This document shows, piece after piece, positions 17,349 through 26,010 of a stretch of 32,709 nucleotides of DNA. Both the position numbers and the translations under genes were made by a program. A model generated the notes under the pieces. It was given only the letters and a program-made list of their open reading frames with translations, made no database searches and was not told the DNA's origin. This DNA comes from an uncultured Pseudobutyrivibrio sp. (GTDB lineage Bacteria > Bacillota > Clostridia > Lachnospirales > Lachnospiraceae). The stretch spans positions 1 through 32,709 of the forward strand of contig CAMNPQ010000006.1 in the NCBI GenBank assembly GCA_946548305.1, given 5' to 3'. The first letter of the stretch is position 1. Each line of letters opens with the position of its first letter.

Positions 17349-18539
17349 CTATTTACCAAGTATTGTGTCAAAAATGGCATTTGCCACTTCATCCTTTGAC
17401 ATGATTGGTAGCTGCCAGGTCTCGTCAGCCATGATAATTGTCACCACATTGGTGTCAGTTCCAAAGCCTGCCCCCTCAGTACGCAGATTATTTGCTACAA
17501 TCATATCTACATTTTTCTTATCCAGTTTCTTTTTGGAATTTTCAAGCATATTCTCCGTTTCCATTGAAAAACCGCAAACAAACTGTCCCTTTTTCTTGTG
17601 TGTACCTAAATAGGATAAAATATCTTCTGTACGCTCTAGTTCAATAGATGAACCCTCGTTATCCTTCTTTTTAATCTTCTCAGCCGCAACCTTCTTTGGT
17701 CTGTAATCAGCCACTGCTGCACTTTTTATTATAATGTCGCACTCCCTGGCCTTTGCTTTTACAGCATCAGCCATTTCAGCAGCACTTTTCACTTTTACAA
17801 CCTCTACAAACATAGGTGGGTCTATAGAAACAGGACCTGTCACAAGTGTGACCTCTGCGCCCCTTTCCATAGCAGCCTTTGCTATGGCATAACCCATTTT
17901 CCCTGTGCTGTGATTTGTGATATATCGCACTGGATCAATAAATTCCTGGGTAGGACCTGCTGTCACCAGCACCTTTTTGTTAGCCAGGTCATGCTCATGA
18001 GCCAAATCTCTAAGAATGTATTGCAATAAAACATCTGGCTCTGGCATCTTTCCAGCTCCTGTATCCCCACATGCAAGATATCCACTGGCTGGCTCTATTA
18101 TTTCAAAACCGTATTTGCGAAGTGTTGCAAGATTATCCTGAAGAATAGGATTTTCAAACATATTTGTGTTCATAGCAGGGCTGACAAGCTTTTTGCATTT
18201 TGCCGCAAATATTGTGGTTGTCAGCATATCATCTGCTATGCCGTGAGCCATTTTTCCAATGACATTAGCACTGGCTGGAGCAACCATAAATATATCCGCC
18301 CTCTTTGCCAGAGCTACATGCTCCACATTAAACTGAAAATCCCTATCAAAGGTATCCACAAGACATTTATTTGAAGTAAGGGTCTCGAAAGTAATGGGAT
18401 TTATGAAATTTGTAGCATTTTTTGTCATTATAACATTTACATCCGCATGAAGCTTCACAAGAGCCGATGCCAGACTTGCAATCTTATATGCTGCAATGGA
18501 GCCTGTCACTCCCAGTACTACACATTTTCCTTTTAGCAT
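17349..18539 (-). CDS. coaBC: Bifunctional phosphopantothenoylcysteine decarboxylase/phosphopantothenate--cysteine ligase
   Basis: GVTGSIAAYKIASL, SPAMNTNMFENP, EPASGYLACGDTGAGKMPEP, VTAGPTQEFIDPVRYITNHSTGKMG. Confidence 0.96.
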   Translation of the reverse strand: MLKGKCVVLGVTGSIAAYKIASLASALVKLHADVNVIMTKNATNFINPITFETLTSNKCLVDTFDRDFQFNVEHVALAKRADIFMVAPASANVIGKMAHGIADDMLTTTIFAAKCKKLVSPAMNTNMFENPILQDNLATLRKYGFEIIEPASGYLACGDTGAGKMPEPDVLLQYILRDLAHEHDLANKKVLVTAGPTQEFIDPVRYITNHSTGKMGYAIAKAAMERGAEVTLVTGPVSIDPPMFVEVVKVKSAAEMADAVKAKARECDIIIKSAAVADYRPKKVAAEKIKKKDNEGSSIELERTEDILSYLGTHKKKGQFVCGFSMETENMLENSKKKLDKKNVDMIVANNLRTEGAGFGTDTNVVTIIMADETWQLPIMSKDEVANAIFDTILGK

Positions 18540-18590
18540 AATTACCTCCGAGTTATAGTTGCTGTTTTACGCTTAACACTTTGCTTTAAA

Positions 18591-19499
18591 TTATTGTGCC
18601 ATTTGTTTTCCTAATGTGCTTTCAGATACCTGTTTGATTTTCAAATCCTTATCTGCATAAGCACCTGCCGGTCTGATTTTGTCCAGTACAATACCAACCA
18701 GATATACTATAACAGCTGCTACAATAGCCTCTATTACACCGTTGAAGCTGATAACTCCGCCAATCATGGCAAGTAAAGCATCTGCTGCAACACCAACAGC
18801 CTGAGAATATGGCTCTTTATAAAGCACAAATATACTGCCCATAACAAGAAGTGTATTTGTCATTGCGCCTGCAATTCCTGCTGTGATAAAGCCTAATGCT
18901 TTTGCATCCTTATTCATAAATAAATATTCAATAAGAGAAAAAGCTATTGCTCCAATGATTATACCAACAATTGCTGATACAATGTGTGGAGTTTGTGTAA
19001 ACATTTTACCTATAAAAGCATATACTCCAAATCCAATTATAAATGAAGCTACTACATTTATTATTGTTCCATATATAGCTTTCTTTTCAGAGCTTACAAC
19101 TCTTTTTATTCCTACATATACGAAATATGGAACCACACCAATTAGTATTCTTGGTACGAAAGCTATGAATAAGCTCTTAAATACAACTGCCAGTGTAGCT
19201 GCAAGACCTTCTGGACTTAATGTGCTCACTGCAATTACTGGTGAAAATACGAATGCTGAAAGGGATGCTGGGGTAAGTGTGCTCTTCAAGAAGCTTGTAA
19301 GTCCAAATACTCCTCCAAGGAAAGCTCCCTTTTTTGGTCCAAGGAAAATAGCTCCAAGGATAACTGGAATGTGAATTGTGGTAGCGTTGATAACTACAAG
19401 GGGAATAAACCCGAGTGGTGTGACAGCCATTACTACTATAATAGCTGCAAATAGAGCTGTAAGAACCAGCTCATAGGTCTTAGAATTGTTGCTTTGCAT
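18591..19499 (-). CDS. ECF transporter S component (pantothenate-type suggested by coaBC linkage)
   Basis: Six-TM-like protein with TALFAAIIVVMAVTPLGFIPLVVINATTIHIPVILGAIFLGPKKGAFLGGVFGLTSFL; adjacent to coaBC. Confidence 0.8.
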   Translation of the reverse strand: MQSNNSKTYELVLTALFAAIIVVMAVTPLGFIPLVVINATTIHIPVILGAIFLGPKKGAFLGGVFGLTSFLKSTLTPASLSAFVFSPVIAVSTLSPEGLAATLAVVFKSLFIAFVPRILIGVVPYFVYVGIKRVVSSEKKAIYGTIINVVASFIIGFGVYAFIGKMFTQTPHIVSAIVGIIIGAIAFSLIEYLFMNKDAKALGFITAGIAGAMTNTLLVMGSIFVLYKEPYSQAVGVAADALLAMIGGVISFNGVIEAIVAAVIVYLVGIVLDKIRPAGAYADKDLKIKQVSESTLGKQMAQ

Positions 19500-19600
19500 A
19501 AATATCCTCCTTTTGGTAGAAGCCGTTTGTGGTCTCCTCCTAGTAAACTAACTATGCGTAAGCGTTAAATTTTTAACAGCAATTTATTTTACCATCTATT

Positions 19601-19627
19601 ATATCGGATGACAATAATATTTTCTTA
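19601..19627 (-). promoter_or_regulatory. Sigma-28-like promoter sequence upstream of the ECF S-component gene
   Basis: Minus strand TAAG-N15-TCCGATAT. Confidence 0.35.
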
Positions 19628-19638
19628 GGGATTAGGTT

Positions 19639-19667
19639 TTGCATTTTTTTGCGCAATTGGCTATAAT
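19639..19667 (+). promoter_or_regulatory. Sigma-A promoter for the DUF6465-like gene
   Basis: TTGCAT-N17-TATAAT. Confidence 0.75.
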
Positions 19668-19715
19668 AGCGGTTGTATGTAGAAACAAAGTTTTTCCTAG
19701 AGGGAGGATTGTGAA

Positions 19716-19940
19716 ATGGCAAAGACAGCTACAGCAAAGAATGAAATCAAATCTTCTTCAGTAATCCAATTTGCTGGATTAGAATTCTCAGAGGAGGATT
19801 GCATCAAGAAAGCAACAGATGCAGTAAAGAAAGCTTACAAGGGCATAGAACTTGAGACTCTTAACGTATACATCAAGCCTGAGGAGAGCAAGATTTACTA
19901 TGTTGCAAACTCAGACAAGGTAGGTTCAGTAGATTTATAA
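19716..19940 (+). CDS. Small conserved protein resembling DUF6465
   Basis: 74 aa, N-terminal Lys/Ala-rich tail then FAGLEFSEEDCIKKATDAVKKAYKGIELETLNVYIKPEESKIYYVAN; AGGGAGGA RBS; own promoter and terminator. Confidence 0.75.
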   Translation: MAKTATAKNEIKSSSVIQFAGLEFSEEDCIKKATDAVKKAYKGIELETLNVYIKPEESKIYYVANSDKVGSVDL

Positions 19941-19960
19941 TTCTATCTTAATAACGATGC

Positions 19961-20006
19961 AAAAGCCGTCACTACTAATGTTTTATCATTAGTAGTGACG
20001 GCTTTT
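19961..20006. terminator. Bidirectional rho-independent terminator between the DUF6465-like gene and ptsI
   Basis: Perfect 20-bp stem AAAAGCCGTCACTACTAATG/CATTAGTAGTGACGGCTTTT with loop TTTTAT and U-tract. Confidence 0.95.
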
Positions 20007-20014
20007 TTTATTTA

Positions 20015-21718
20015 TTATTTTGCCTCAGCCTTTAATAATGCTACTATCTCTGCCTCAGTTGTAAGAGAAAGCACTTTGTCTGCCAAAGCATCTGCTTCTT
20101 CTTTTGTCCACTTGGAAATAATGGAACGCGCTGTAAGTACAAGCACTGGATTAACACTGTATTCCTTTAGTCCAAAGGAAATAAGCAGTGGAATCATAAG
20201 TGGGTCAGCTGCCGCCTCTCCACACATGCCTACAGAAATCCCTGCCCTGTTTCCAGCCTCTATGATATTCTTGATAGAACGAATCACTGCTGGTTGGAAT
20301 GCTGAGTACAGGTATGCCACATTTGCGTTTCCTCTGTCCACACTCATTGTGTACTGTGTCAAATCATTGGTTCCAATAGAAAAGAAATCTGCTTCTTTAG
20401 CCAGCATATCAGCTATAAGTGATGCAGCTGCTGTCTCCACCATGCAGCCTACTTCAATATTTTCATCAAATGCAACCCCTGCCTCTTTTAGCTCAGTTTT
20501 GCATTCCTCCACTAAAGCCTTTACTGCTCTGACTTCCTCCACACAGGTCACAAGAGGAATCATTATCTTTACCTTGCCAAATGCACTGGCTCTTAAAATT
20601 CCCTTGAGCTGCATTTTGTACATATCAGAATTGCTCAAGCAATATCTTACTGCCCTATAGCCTAAGAATGGGTTTTCCTCTTTTTCAAGACCCAGATAAG
20701 GAATGTCCTTGTCGCCACCAATATCAAGTGTACGAATAATGACAGTCTTTCCATTCATGGTTTCAACAGCCTCTTTATAAGCTTCGAACTGCTCATCCTC
20801 TGTAGGAAGATGCGGTCTGTCCATGAATAAGAATTCTGAACGGAAAAGTCCTATGCCTTCCCCATCACATTCAACAGCCTTTTTGGCATCCTTTGGTGTA
20901 CCAATATTGCAAAACAGCTCTACTTCTGTGCCATCTGCTGTAACGGTCTTCTTGCCAAAGAAATTTTTAAGCTCAGCCTGTGCTCTGACAAATTCTTCAC
21001 GCTTTCTCACATACTGAGAAATGACTTCTCCATCAGGGTTGATATAAACATCTCCCTCTGTGCCGTCCACAATGGCTGTATCCTTATCATGCACAAGCTC
21101 TGTAATGTTTGGCACAGAAAGCACTGCAGGTATCTCAAGTGCTCTTGCTAAGATTGCAGAATGGGATGTCTTTCCTCCAACCTCAGTAATGATACCCACC
21201 ACGTTCTCCTTGACAATCTGGGATGTCATAGATGGTGTAAGGTCGTGTGCCACTAAAACTGTGCCAGGTGCTACTGCACTTATATCAACGTCCTGAATAC
21301 CTAGCAAAAGCTTTAAAAGGCTTATTTTTATATCAGAAATATCCGATGCACGCTGGCGCATCATATCATCTTCCATTTTGGAAAACATTCCGATAAACAT
21401 ATCACATACAGCAGTCACAGCAGCCTCAGCACACTGCCCGGCCTCAATCATTTTTCTCATTTCACCAGCCATTGTAGGGTCTGCAATCATGGCAAGATGT
21501 CCCTCCATGATTTCGGCTTCCTTTGGACCGATGTTTTTTCTGATGTTTTCTGCCATAGCAGCTGTTTCTGTTTTAAATTGTTCTATAGCAGAATTGAATC
21601 TGGCTTTCTCTGCCTCTGTATCATCTATGTGCTTTGACTCAAAAGACAGGTCATGCTCCACTATAAGGCAGATGCTGCCTATTCCAATTCCCCTGGATGC
21701 TTCTATGCCCTTATACAT
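20015..21718 (-). CDS. ptsI: Phosphoenolpyruvate--protein phosphotransferase (enzyme I)
   Basis: GGKTSHSAILARALEIPAV (phospho-His), FRSEFLFMDR, DFFSIGTNDLTQYTMSVDRGN, GMCGEAAADP. Confidence 0.97.
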   Translation of the reverse strand: MYKGIEASRGIGIGSICLIVEHDLSFESKHIDDTEAEKARFNSAIEQFKTETAAMAENIRKNIGPKEAEIMEGHLAMIADPTMAGEMRKMIEAGQCAEAAVTAVCDMFIGMFSKMEDDMMRQRASDISDIKISLLKLLLGIQDVDISAVAPGTVLVAHDLTPSMTSQIVKENVVGIITEVGGKTSHSAILARALEIPAVLSVPNITELVHDKDTAIVDGTEGDVYINPDGEVISQYVRKREEFVRAQAELKNFFGKKTVTADGTEVELFCNIGTPKDAKKAVECDGEGIGLFRSEFLFMDRPHLPTEDEQFEAYKEAVETMNGKTVIIRTLDIGGDKDIPYLGLEKEENPFLGYRAVRYCLSNSDMYKMQLKGILRASAFGKVKIMIPLVTCVEEVRAVKALVEECKTELKEAGVAFDENIEVGCMVETAAASLIADMLAKEADFFSIGTNDLTQYTMSVDRGNANVAYLYSAFQPAVIRSIKNIIEAGNRAGISVGMCGEAAADPLMIPLLISFGLKEYSVNPVLVLTARSIISKWTKEEADALADKVLSLTTEAEIVALLKAEAK

Positions 21719-21723
21719 ATTTA

Positions 21724-21987
21724 TTAGTCTCCTAATCCGCTCTCTACAAGCTCTACTGCCTTTGCAAGAGCTGCTTCTTCATCAGCACCATTGCAAATAA
21801 TTTCTATTTCAGCCCCACATTTAATGCAAGCTGCCATGAGCATCATAACGCTCTTTCCATCGAATTCATTTCCGTTGAATTTAATTTTTACATCTGATTC
21901 GAATGGTGTAACAGCAGCAGAAAAAACTGTTGCTGGACGCATGTGCATACCCTGCTCGTTTGTTACTTTTACTACTTTTGAAACCAT
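21724..21987 (-). CDS. ptsH: Phosphocarrier protein HPr
   Basis: VTNEQGMHMRPATVFSA (His site) and DGKSVMMLMAA (Ser site). Confidence 0.93.
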   Translation of the reverse strand: MVSKVVKVTNEQGMHMRPATVFSAAVTPFESDVKIKFNGNEFDGKSVMMLMAACIKCGAEIEIICNGADEEAALAKAVELVESGLGD

Positions 21988-22091
21988 ATTATAACTCCTT
22001 TCGTTTCAACAATTATCTTCATATAAGTTTATTTATATTTCTATACTCCATAGACACCAGTTCTACAGAGTACAAAAATATAAATCCCACC

Positions 22092-22110
22092 CCAGGGCAT
22101 TGCGCCCTGG
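22092..22110 (-). terminator. Hairpin between fruA and ptsH
   Basis: CCAGGGC-ATTGC-GCCCTGG; no strong T-run, so partial terminator or processing site. Confidence 0.55.
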
Positions 22111-22137
22111 AATGAAAAATATTTATTTAAAAAACGT

Positions 22138-24048
22138 TTAGTCCTCTACTGTCTTCTTGAGTAATCCTAAGAGTACGCAGCTTACTACAGAACCAATAGC
22201 AAGTGCTACAAGGTAAAGAGCCCAGTGACCAACTACAGGGAATACGAAGATTCCACCGTGAGGAGCCATAAGTGTACATCTGAATGCCATTGAAAGAGCA
22301 CCAGCTACACCAGAGCCTACCATAAGTGATGGGATTACATGAAGTGGATCTGCTGCTGCGTAAGGTATAGCACCCTCTGTGATGAAGCAGAAGCCCATGA
22401 TAAAGTTGACAGGACCTGCCTTTCTCTCAGCAACTGTAAACTTCTTAGGGAAGATAAGTGTTGCAAGAGCGATTGCGATTGGAGGAACCATACCACCAAC
22501 CATAACTGCTGCCATAATCATCCAGCCTACTTCGTTCTGCTCTGCAAGAGCTGCTGTACCAAATACATATGCTGCCTTGTTAAGTGGACCGCCCATATCT
22601 GTAGCCATCATAGCGCCAAGGATAATTCCAAGTGGAATAAGTGATGTGGTACCCATTCCTGTGAGAACGCCTGAAATCCAAGCATTTAAAGCACCAACGA
22701 TTGGGTTGATAGCACACATAACAACGCCGATTACTGTGATACCGCAAAGTGGATAAATAAGCACTGGCTTAATTCCTTCAAGAGACTGTGGAAGCTTGTC
22801 GCAAACGCCCTCAAGCCACTTCATGAAGTAACCAGCCACAAAACCTGCAACAAGAGCACCTAAAAATGCTGAAGGTATTGAACCACCAGGATTTGCAAAG
22901 GTAGCACCTGTAGAAGCTAAAGCACCGCCTACAAAACCAACTGCAAGACCTGGTCTATCAGCAATTGACTGGGCAATAAATCCTGCCAGGATAGGAAGCA
23001 TGAAACCAAATGCTGCGCCACCAACTGTCTTGAACCATGCAGCTACTGGTGTGTTCATACCAAAGTTGCTTGGGTCGATTGAATAATCATCAAGCAGGAA
23101 TGCAATAGCGATAAGTATACCGCCACCGATAACGAATGGAAGCATGTGAGATACACCATTCATCAGATGCTTGTAAAGCTGTCTGCCTAGTGACTCGTTT
23201 GCATCATCAGTTCTCTTTGTTACTGTACCTGAGTGATGGTAAACTGAGGCTGTTTTAGCCTTATCGAATAATTTCTCTGGCTCATGTATTGCTTCCTTTG
23301 TAGATGCAAATACGACCTTTTTGCCATCGAACTGTCCCATATCAATATTCTTATCTACAGCAACGATAACTGCGTCTGCTTCCTCAATTTCCTTTGCTGT
23401 AAGTGGATCCTTTGCTCCGCCTGAGCCATCCTTTTCTACTCTGAATGCAATGCCAAGCTCCTTAGCCTTTTGCTCAAGAGACTCTGCTGCCATGAATGTG
23501 TGTGCAATACCTGTAGGGCATGCTGTTACAGCGACAATCTTTTTAGCACCAGCTGCTGCCTTTGGAGCTGCGCCACTTTCTGCATCCTTCTGTGCTTCTT
23601 TTTCATCTATAAGGCCTAAGAATTCATCAACTGTTTTGGCTTCCACTAATGATTTTGCAAATGCTGAATCCATAAGTAACTGCATAAGCTTAGAAAGTAC
23701 TTCTAAGTGTGTGTCTGCTCCACCTTCTGGTGCAGCAATCATGAATAACAGGTTTGATGGCTTTCCATCAAGAGCCTTGTAATCCACACCACCTGGACAT
23801 GTAATCGCAACCAAACCTGCCTTTTTTACGGCTGCTGACTTACCATGTGGTACTGCAATACCATTGCCTATAGCTGTAGAGCCTTTTGCCTCTCGTGCAA
23901 GGATTGCCTCTTTAAATCCTTCCACATCATTTAAATTGCCTACCTCATCATGCAATGCAATAAGCTTTTCGATTGCTTCATTCTGGTCAGCCAAAGCTTC
24001 CTGAAGCTTGATCCCTCTAGGATCGATGAACTCTGAGATTTTCATCAT
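22138..24048 (-). CDS. fruA: PTS fructose transporter subunit IIABC
   Basis: IIA AIGNGIAVPHGKS, IIB IVAVTACPTGIAHTFMAAESLEQKA, IIC hydrophobic domain with GAIPYAAADPLHVIPS. Confidence 0.95.
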   Translation of the reverse strand: MMKISEFIDPRGIKLQEALADQNEAIEKLIALHDEVGNLNDVEGFKEAILAREAKGSTAIGNGIAVPHGKSAAVKKAGLVAITCPGGVDYKALDGKPSNLLFMIAAPEGGADTHLEVLSKLMQLLMDSAFAKSLVEAKTVDEFLGLIDEKEAQKDAESGAAPKAAAGAKKIVAVTACPTGIAHTFMAAESLEQKAKELGIAFRVEKDGSGGAKDPLTAKEIEEADAVIVAVDKNIDMGQFDGKKVVFASTKEAIHEPEKLFDKAKTASVYHHSGTVTKRTDDANESLGRQLYKHLMNGVSHMLPFVIGGGILIAIAFLLDDYSIDPSNFGMNTPVAAWFKTVGGAAFGFMLPILAGFIAQSIADRPGLAVGFVGGALASTGATFANPGGSIPSAFLGALVAGFVAGYFMKWLEGVCDKLPQSLEGIKPVLIYPLCGITVIGVVMCAINPIVGALNAWISGVLTGMGTTSLIPLGIILGAMMATDMGGPLNKAAYVFGTAALAEQNEVGWMIMAAVMVGGMVPPIAIALATLIFPKKFTVAERKAGPVNFIMGFCFITEGAIPYAAADPLHVIPSLMVGSGVAGALSMAFRCTLMAPHGGIFVFPVVGHWALYLVALAIGSVVSCVLLGLLKKTVED

Positions 24049-24083
24049 TTTCCCTCCTACATATTTAATGAAAATATTTATTA

Positions 24084-24112
24084 TTAACTGATATTCTCCT
24101 GGAATCAGTTAA
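24084..24112. other. Hairpin in the fruK-fruA intergenic region
   Basis: TTAACTGAT...ATCAGTTAA, starting directly beyond the fruK stop. Confidence 0.6.
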
Positions 24113-25018
24113 TTACAGATTTTTAAACAGGGCTTCTATATCAGCTGCCTTTGCAAGACCATCGGAAAATGCTGTGGCAGAACCTGCCGCTGTTCCCATC
24201 TTAAGGGCAACTTCATAGTCTTTTGTCTTCATGTAGCCTGCAACAAAGCCTGCCACCATGGAATCCCCTGCACCTACAGAATTTTTTACTGTGCCCTTTG
24301 GTACTCCAATGCGATAGCGTTTTCCCTCTTCATCTACAAGCATCGCACCATCACCAGCCATAGAAATCAGTACATTTCTAGCACCCATCTCCTGAAGCTT
24401 TTTAGCACCTTCATATATTTCATCATCTGTTGTAAGTGTTTTTCCTACGATTTCACCAAGCTCAAAATTGTTTGGCTTAATCAAAAATGGATGATATTTT
24501 AAAACATTTGTAAGCAAATCCTTTGTGGCATCTACCACAAATTCAATCCCTTTATCCTTTAGCATTGAAAGTATCTTTTCATATACATCATCTGGTAAGG
24601 AATTTGGAATAGAACCTGCTAAGATGAGCACGTCATTTTCCACCAGCTTTGAAAGCCTGTTAAAAAGCTCCATTTGTGCCTCTTCATCAATCTTTGGACC
24701 CTGAGCATTTATCTCGGTTTCCTCAGAAGCTTTGAGCTTTACATTGATTCTGGAAATGCCTTCCTTTAGCTCTATAAAATCTGTATCAATTCCTGATGCC
24801 TTTACTCCCTCATCTATTGCATGGCCTGTAAATCCTGCTATAAACCCAAGGGCTGTACTTTTTAATCCAAGCTCCGCAAGAACAGTAGAAACATTGATTC
24901 CCTTTCCTCCAAAGTAAATCTCTTCACTGGATGACCTGTTTGTCATACCTGGAAGCAAATCTGTTTCCATCCTTACCACATAATCAATGGCTGGATTAAA
25001 TGTAACTGTGTATATCAT
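24113..25018 (-). CDS. fruK: 1-phosphofructokinase
   Basis: MIYTVTFNPAIDYVVRM, EEIYFGGKGINVSTVLAELG, VGAGDSMVAGFVAGY (PfkB family). Confidence 0.95.
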   Translation of the reverse strand: MIYTVTFNPAIDYVVRMETDLLPGMTNRSSSEEIYFGGKGINVSTVLAELGLKSTALGFIAGFTGHAIDEGVKASGIDTDFIELKEGISRINVKLKASEETEINAQGPKIDEEAQMELFNRLSKLVENDVLILAGSIPNSLPDDVYEKILSMLKDKGIEFVVDATKDLLTNVLKYHPFLIKPNNFELGEIVGKTLTTDDEIYEGAKKLQEMGARNVLISMAGDGAMLVDEEGKRYRIGVPKGTVKNSVGAGDSMVAGFVAGYMKTKDYEVALKMGTAAGSATAFSDGLAKAADIEALFKNL

Positions 25019-25038
25019 TATTTTTCTTTCCTCCCGTT

Positions 25039-25791
25039 TTATCCTTCACACACCTTTACAACAGTGTGACTGGAATATTCCTTTGCAACTGCTTTGTCAG
25101 TGATGATGCTGCAGGTATTTATTTCTGCAAAGGTTACAGAATTAATCTGGTCGAATTTTGTGTGGTCAGCTAACACGTATGCCATATAGCTGTGTCTGAT
25201 TGCCTCTGTCTTTATCATTGCCTCATCCACATCAGGTGTGGTAAAGCCAGCCCTTACAGAAATTCCATTTGTGCCCATGAAAGCCTTTGTAAAATGATAT
25301 TTTCTGATAAACTCTACGCAATCAGGTCCAACCACTGCCTCTGTGGAGCCCTTTAGCCTGCCGCCTATCATTATCACTTCAAGGCCTTTGTCCATAAGCC
25401 GTTTTGCATGAACAACACCATTTGTGATGTATTTTGCTCTGGAATTTAGAATGTAATCAACCATGGCAAGAGTAGTAGTTCCAGCGTCAATGTAAACAAA
25501 GTCATTGTCTTGAATAAGTCCTGCTGCATATCTGCTGATTGAGTCCTTTTCTACAACGTTTTTTGTTGCCTTTTGAATCACAGCATCTTCTTTAGTATTC
25601 ACATCTAAAGTCGATACAGCAGTTGCGCCACCAAAAACTTTTACCAGCTGCTTTGATGTGTTCAGCTCGTTTATATCTCGTCTGATAGTGGCGGCAGAAG
25701 TGTCTAGCATTTCCACCAATTCATTCACTGATACTGCCTTTTTTTCATTAACTATTTCTACTATTTTTGCCCGTCTTTCCTCTGTTAGCAT
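25039..25791 (-). CDS. fruR: DeoR family transcriptional regulator of the fructose operon
   Basis: MLTEERRAKIVEIVNEKKAVSVNELVEMLDTSAATIRRDINEL; first gene of the fru-pts cluster. Confidence 0.93.
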   Translation of the reverse strand: MLTEERRAKIVEIVNEKKAVSVNELVEMLDTSAATIRRDINELNTSKQLVKVFGGATAVSTLDVNTKEDAVIQKATKNVVEKDSISRYAAGLIQDNDFVYIDAGTTTLAMVDYILNSRAKYITNGVVHAKRLMDKGLEVIMIGGRLKGSTEAVVGPDCVEFIRKYHFTKAFMGTNGISVRAGFTTPDVDEAMIKTEAIRHSYMAYVLADHTKFDQINSVTFAEINTCSIITDKAVAKEYSSHTVVKVCEG

Positions 25792-25838
25792 TTTTCACCC
25801 CTTGAACAAATTCGATTACTTTTGATTGTTCTAGGTAA

Positions 25839-25867
25839 AATATAACACCTATTTCTTCATTGTGCAA
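25839..25867 (-). promoter_or_regulatory. Sigma-A promoter of the fru operon
   Basis: TTGCAC-N17-TATATT on the minus strand. Confidence 0.65.
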
Positions 25868-25910
25868 TCAAATTCAATCACAAAAAATCACAATCAATCA
25901 TTTTCAGTCA
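25865..25910. promoter_or_regulatory. Phased operator array: five CAATCA-type hexamers with exact 10-bp spacing
   Basis: CAATCA 25865, CAATCA 25875, AAATCA 25885, CAATCA 25895, CAGTCA 25905. Confidence 0.75.
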
Positions 25911-25967
25911 AATCTAACATTTTAGATAATCATACTTTGTATATTTTCACAAATTATTCGGCGCAAA

Positions 25968-25994
25968 AAAAGAGTGCCAGCCTGGCACTCTTTT
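25968..25994. terminator. Bidirectional-looking terminator downstream of the GGDEF/EAL gene
   Basis: AAAAGAGTGCCA-GCC-TGGCACTCTTTT, 12-bp perfect stem. Confidence 0.85.
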
Positions 25995-26010
25995 CACGAG
26001 AAGGTTAAAA

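Noticed and set aside
18883-19374. 163-aa plus-strand ORF antisense to the ECF S-component gene
   Set aside because: Shadow ORF of a supported membrane-protein gene; no RBS or family signature seen.
19995-20660. 221-aa plus-strand ORF antisense to ptsI
   Set aside because: Fully inside the strongly supported ptsI ORF; low-complexity Ser/Ala-rich translation typical of antisense frames.
25865-25910. CRISPR-like short repeat array
   Set aside because: Repeats are 6 bp with 4-bp gaps and sit at a promoter; fits operator DNA, not CRISPR.
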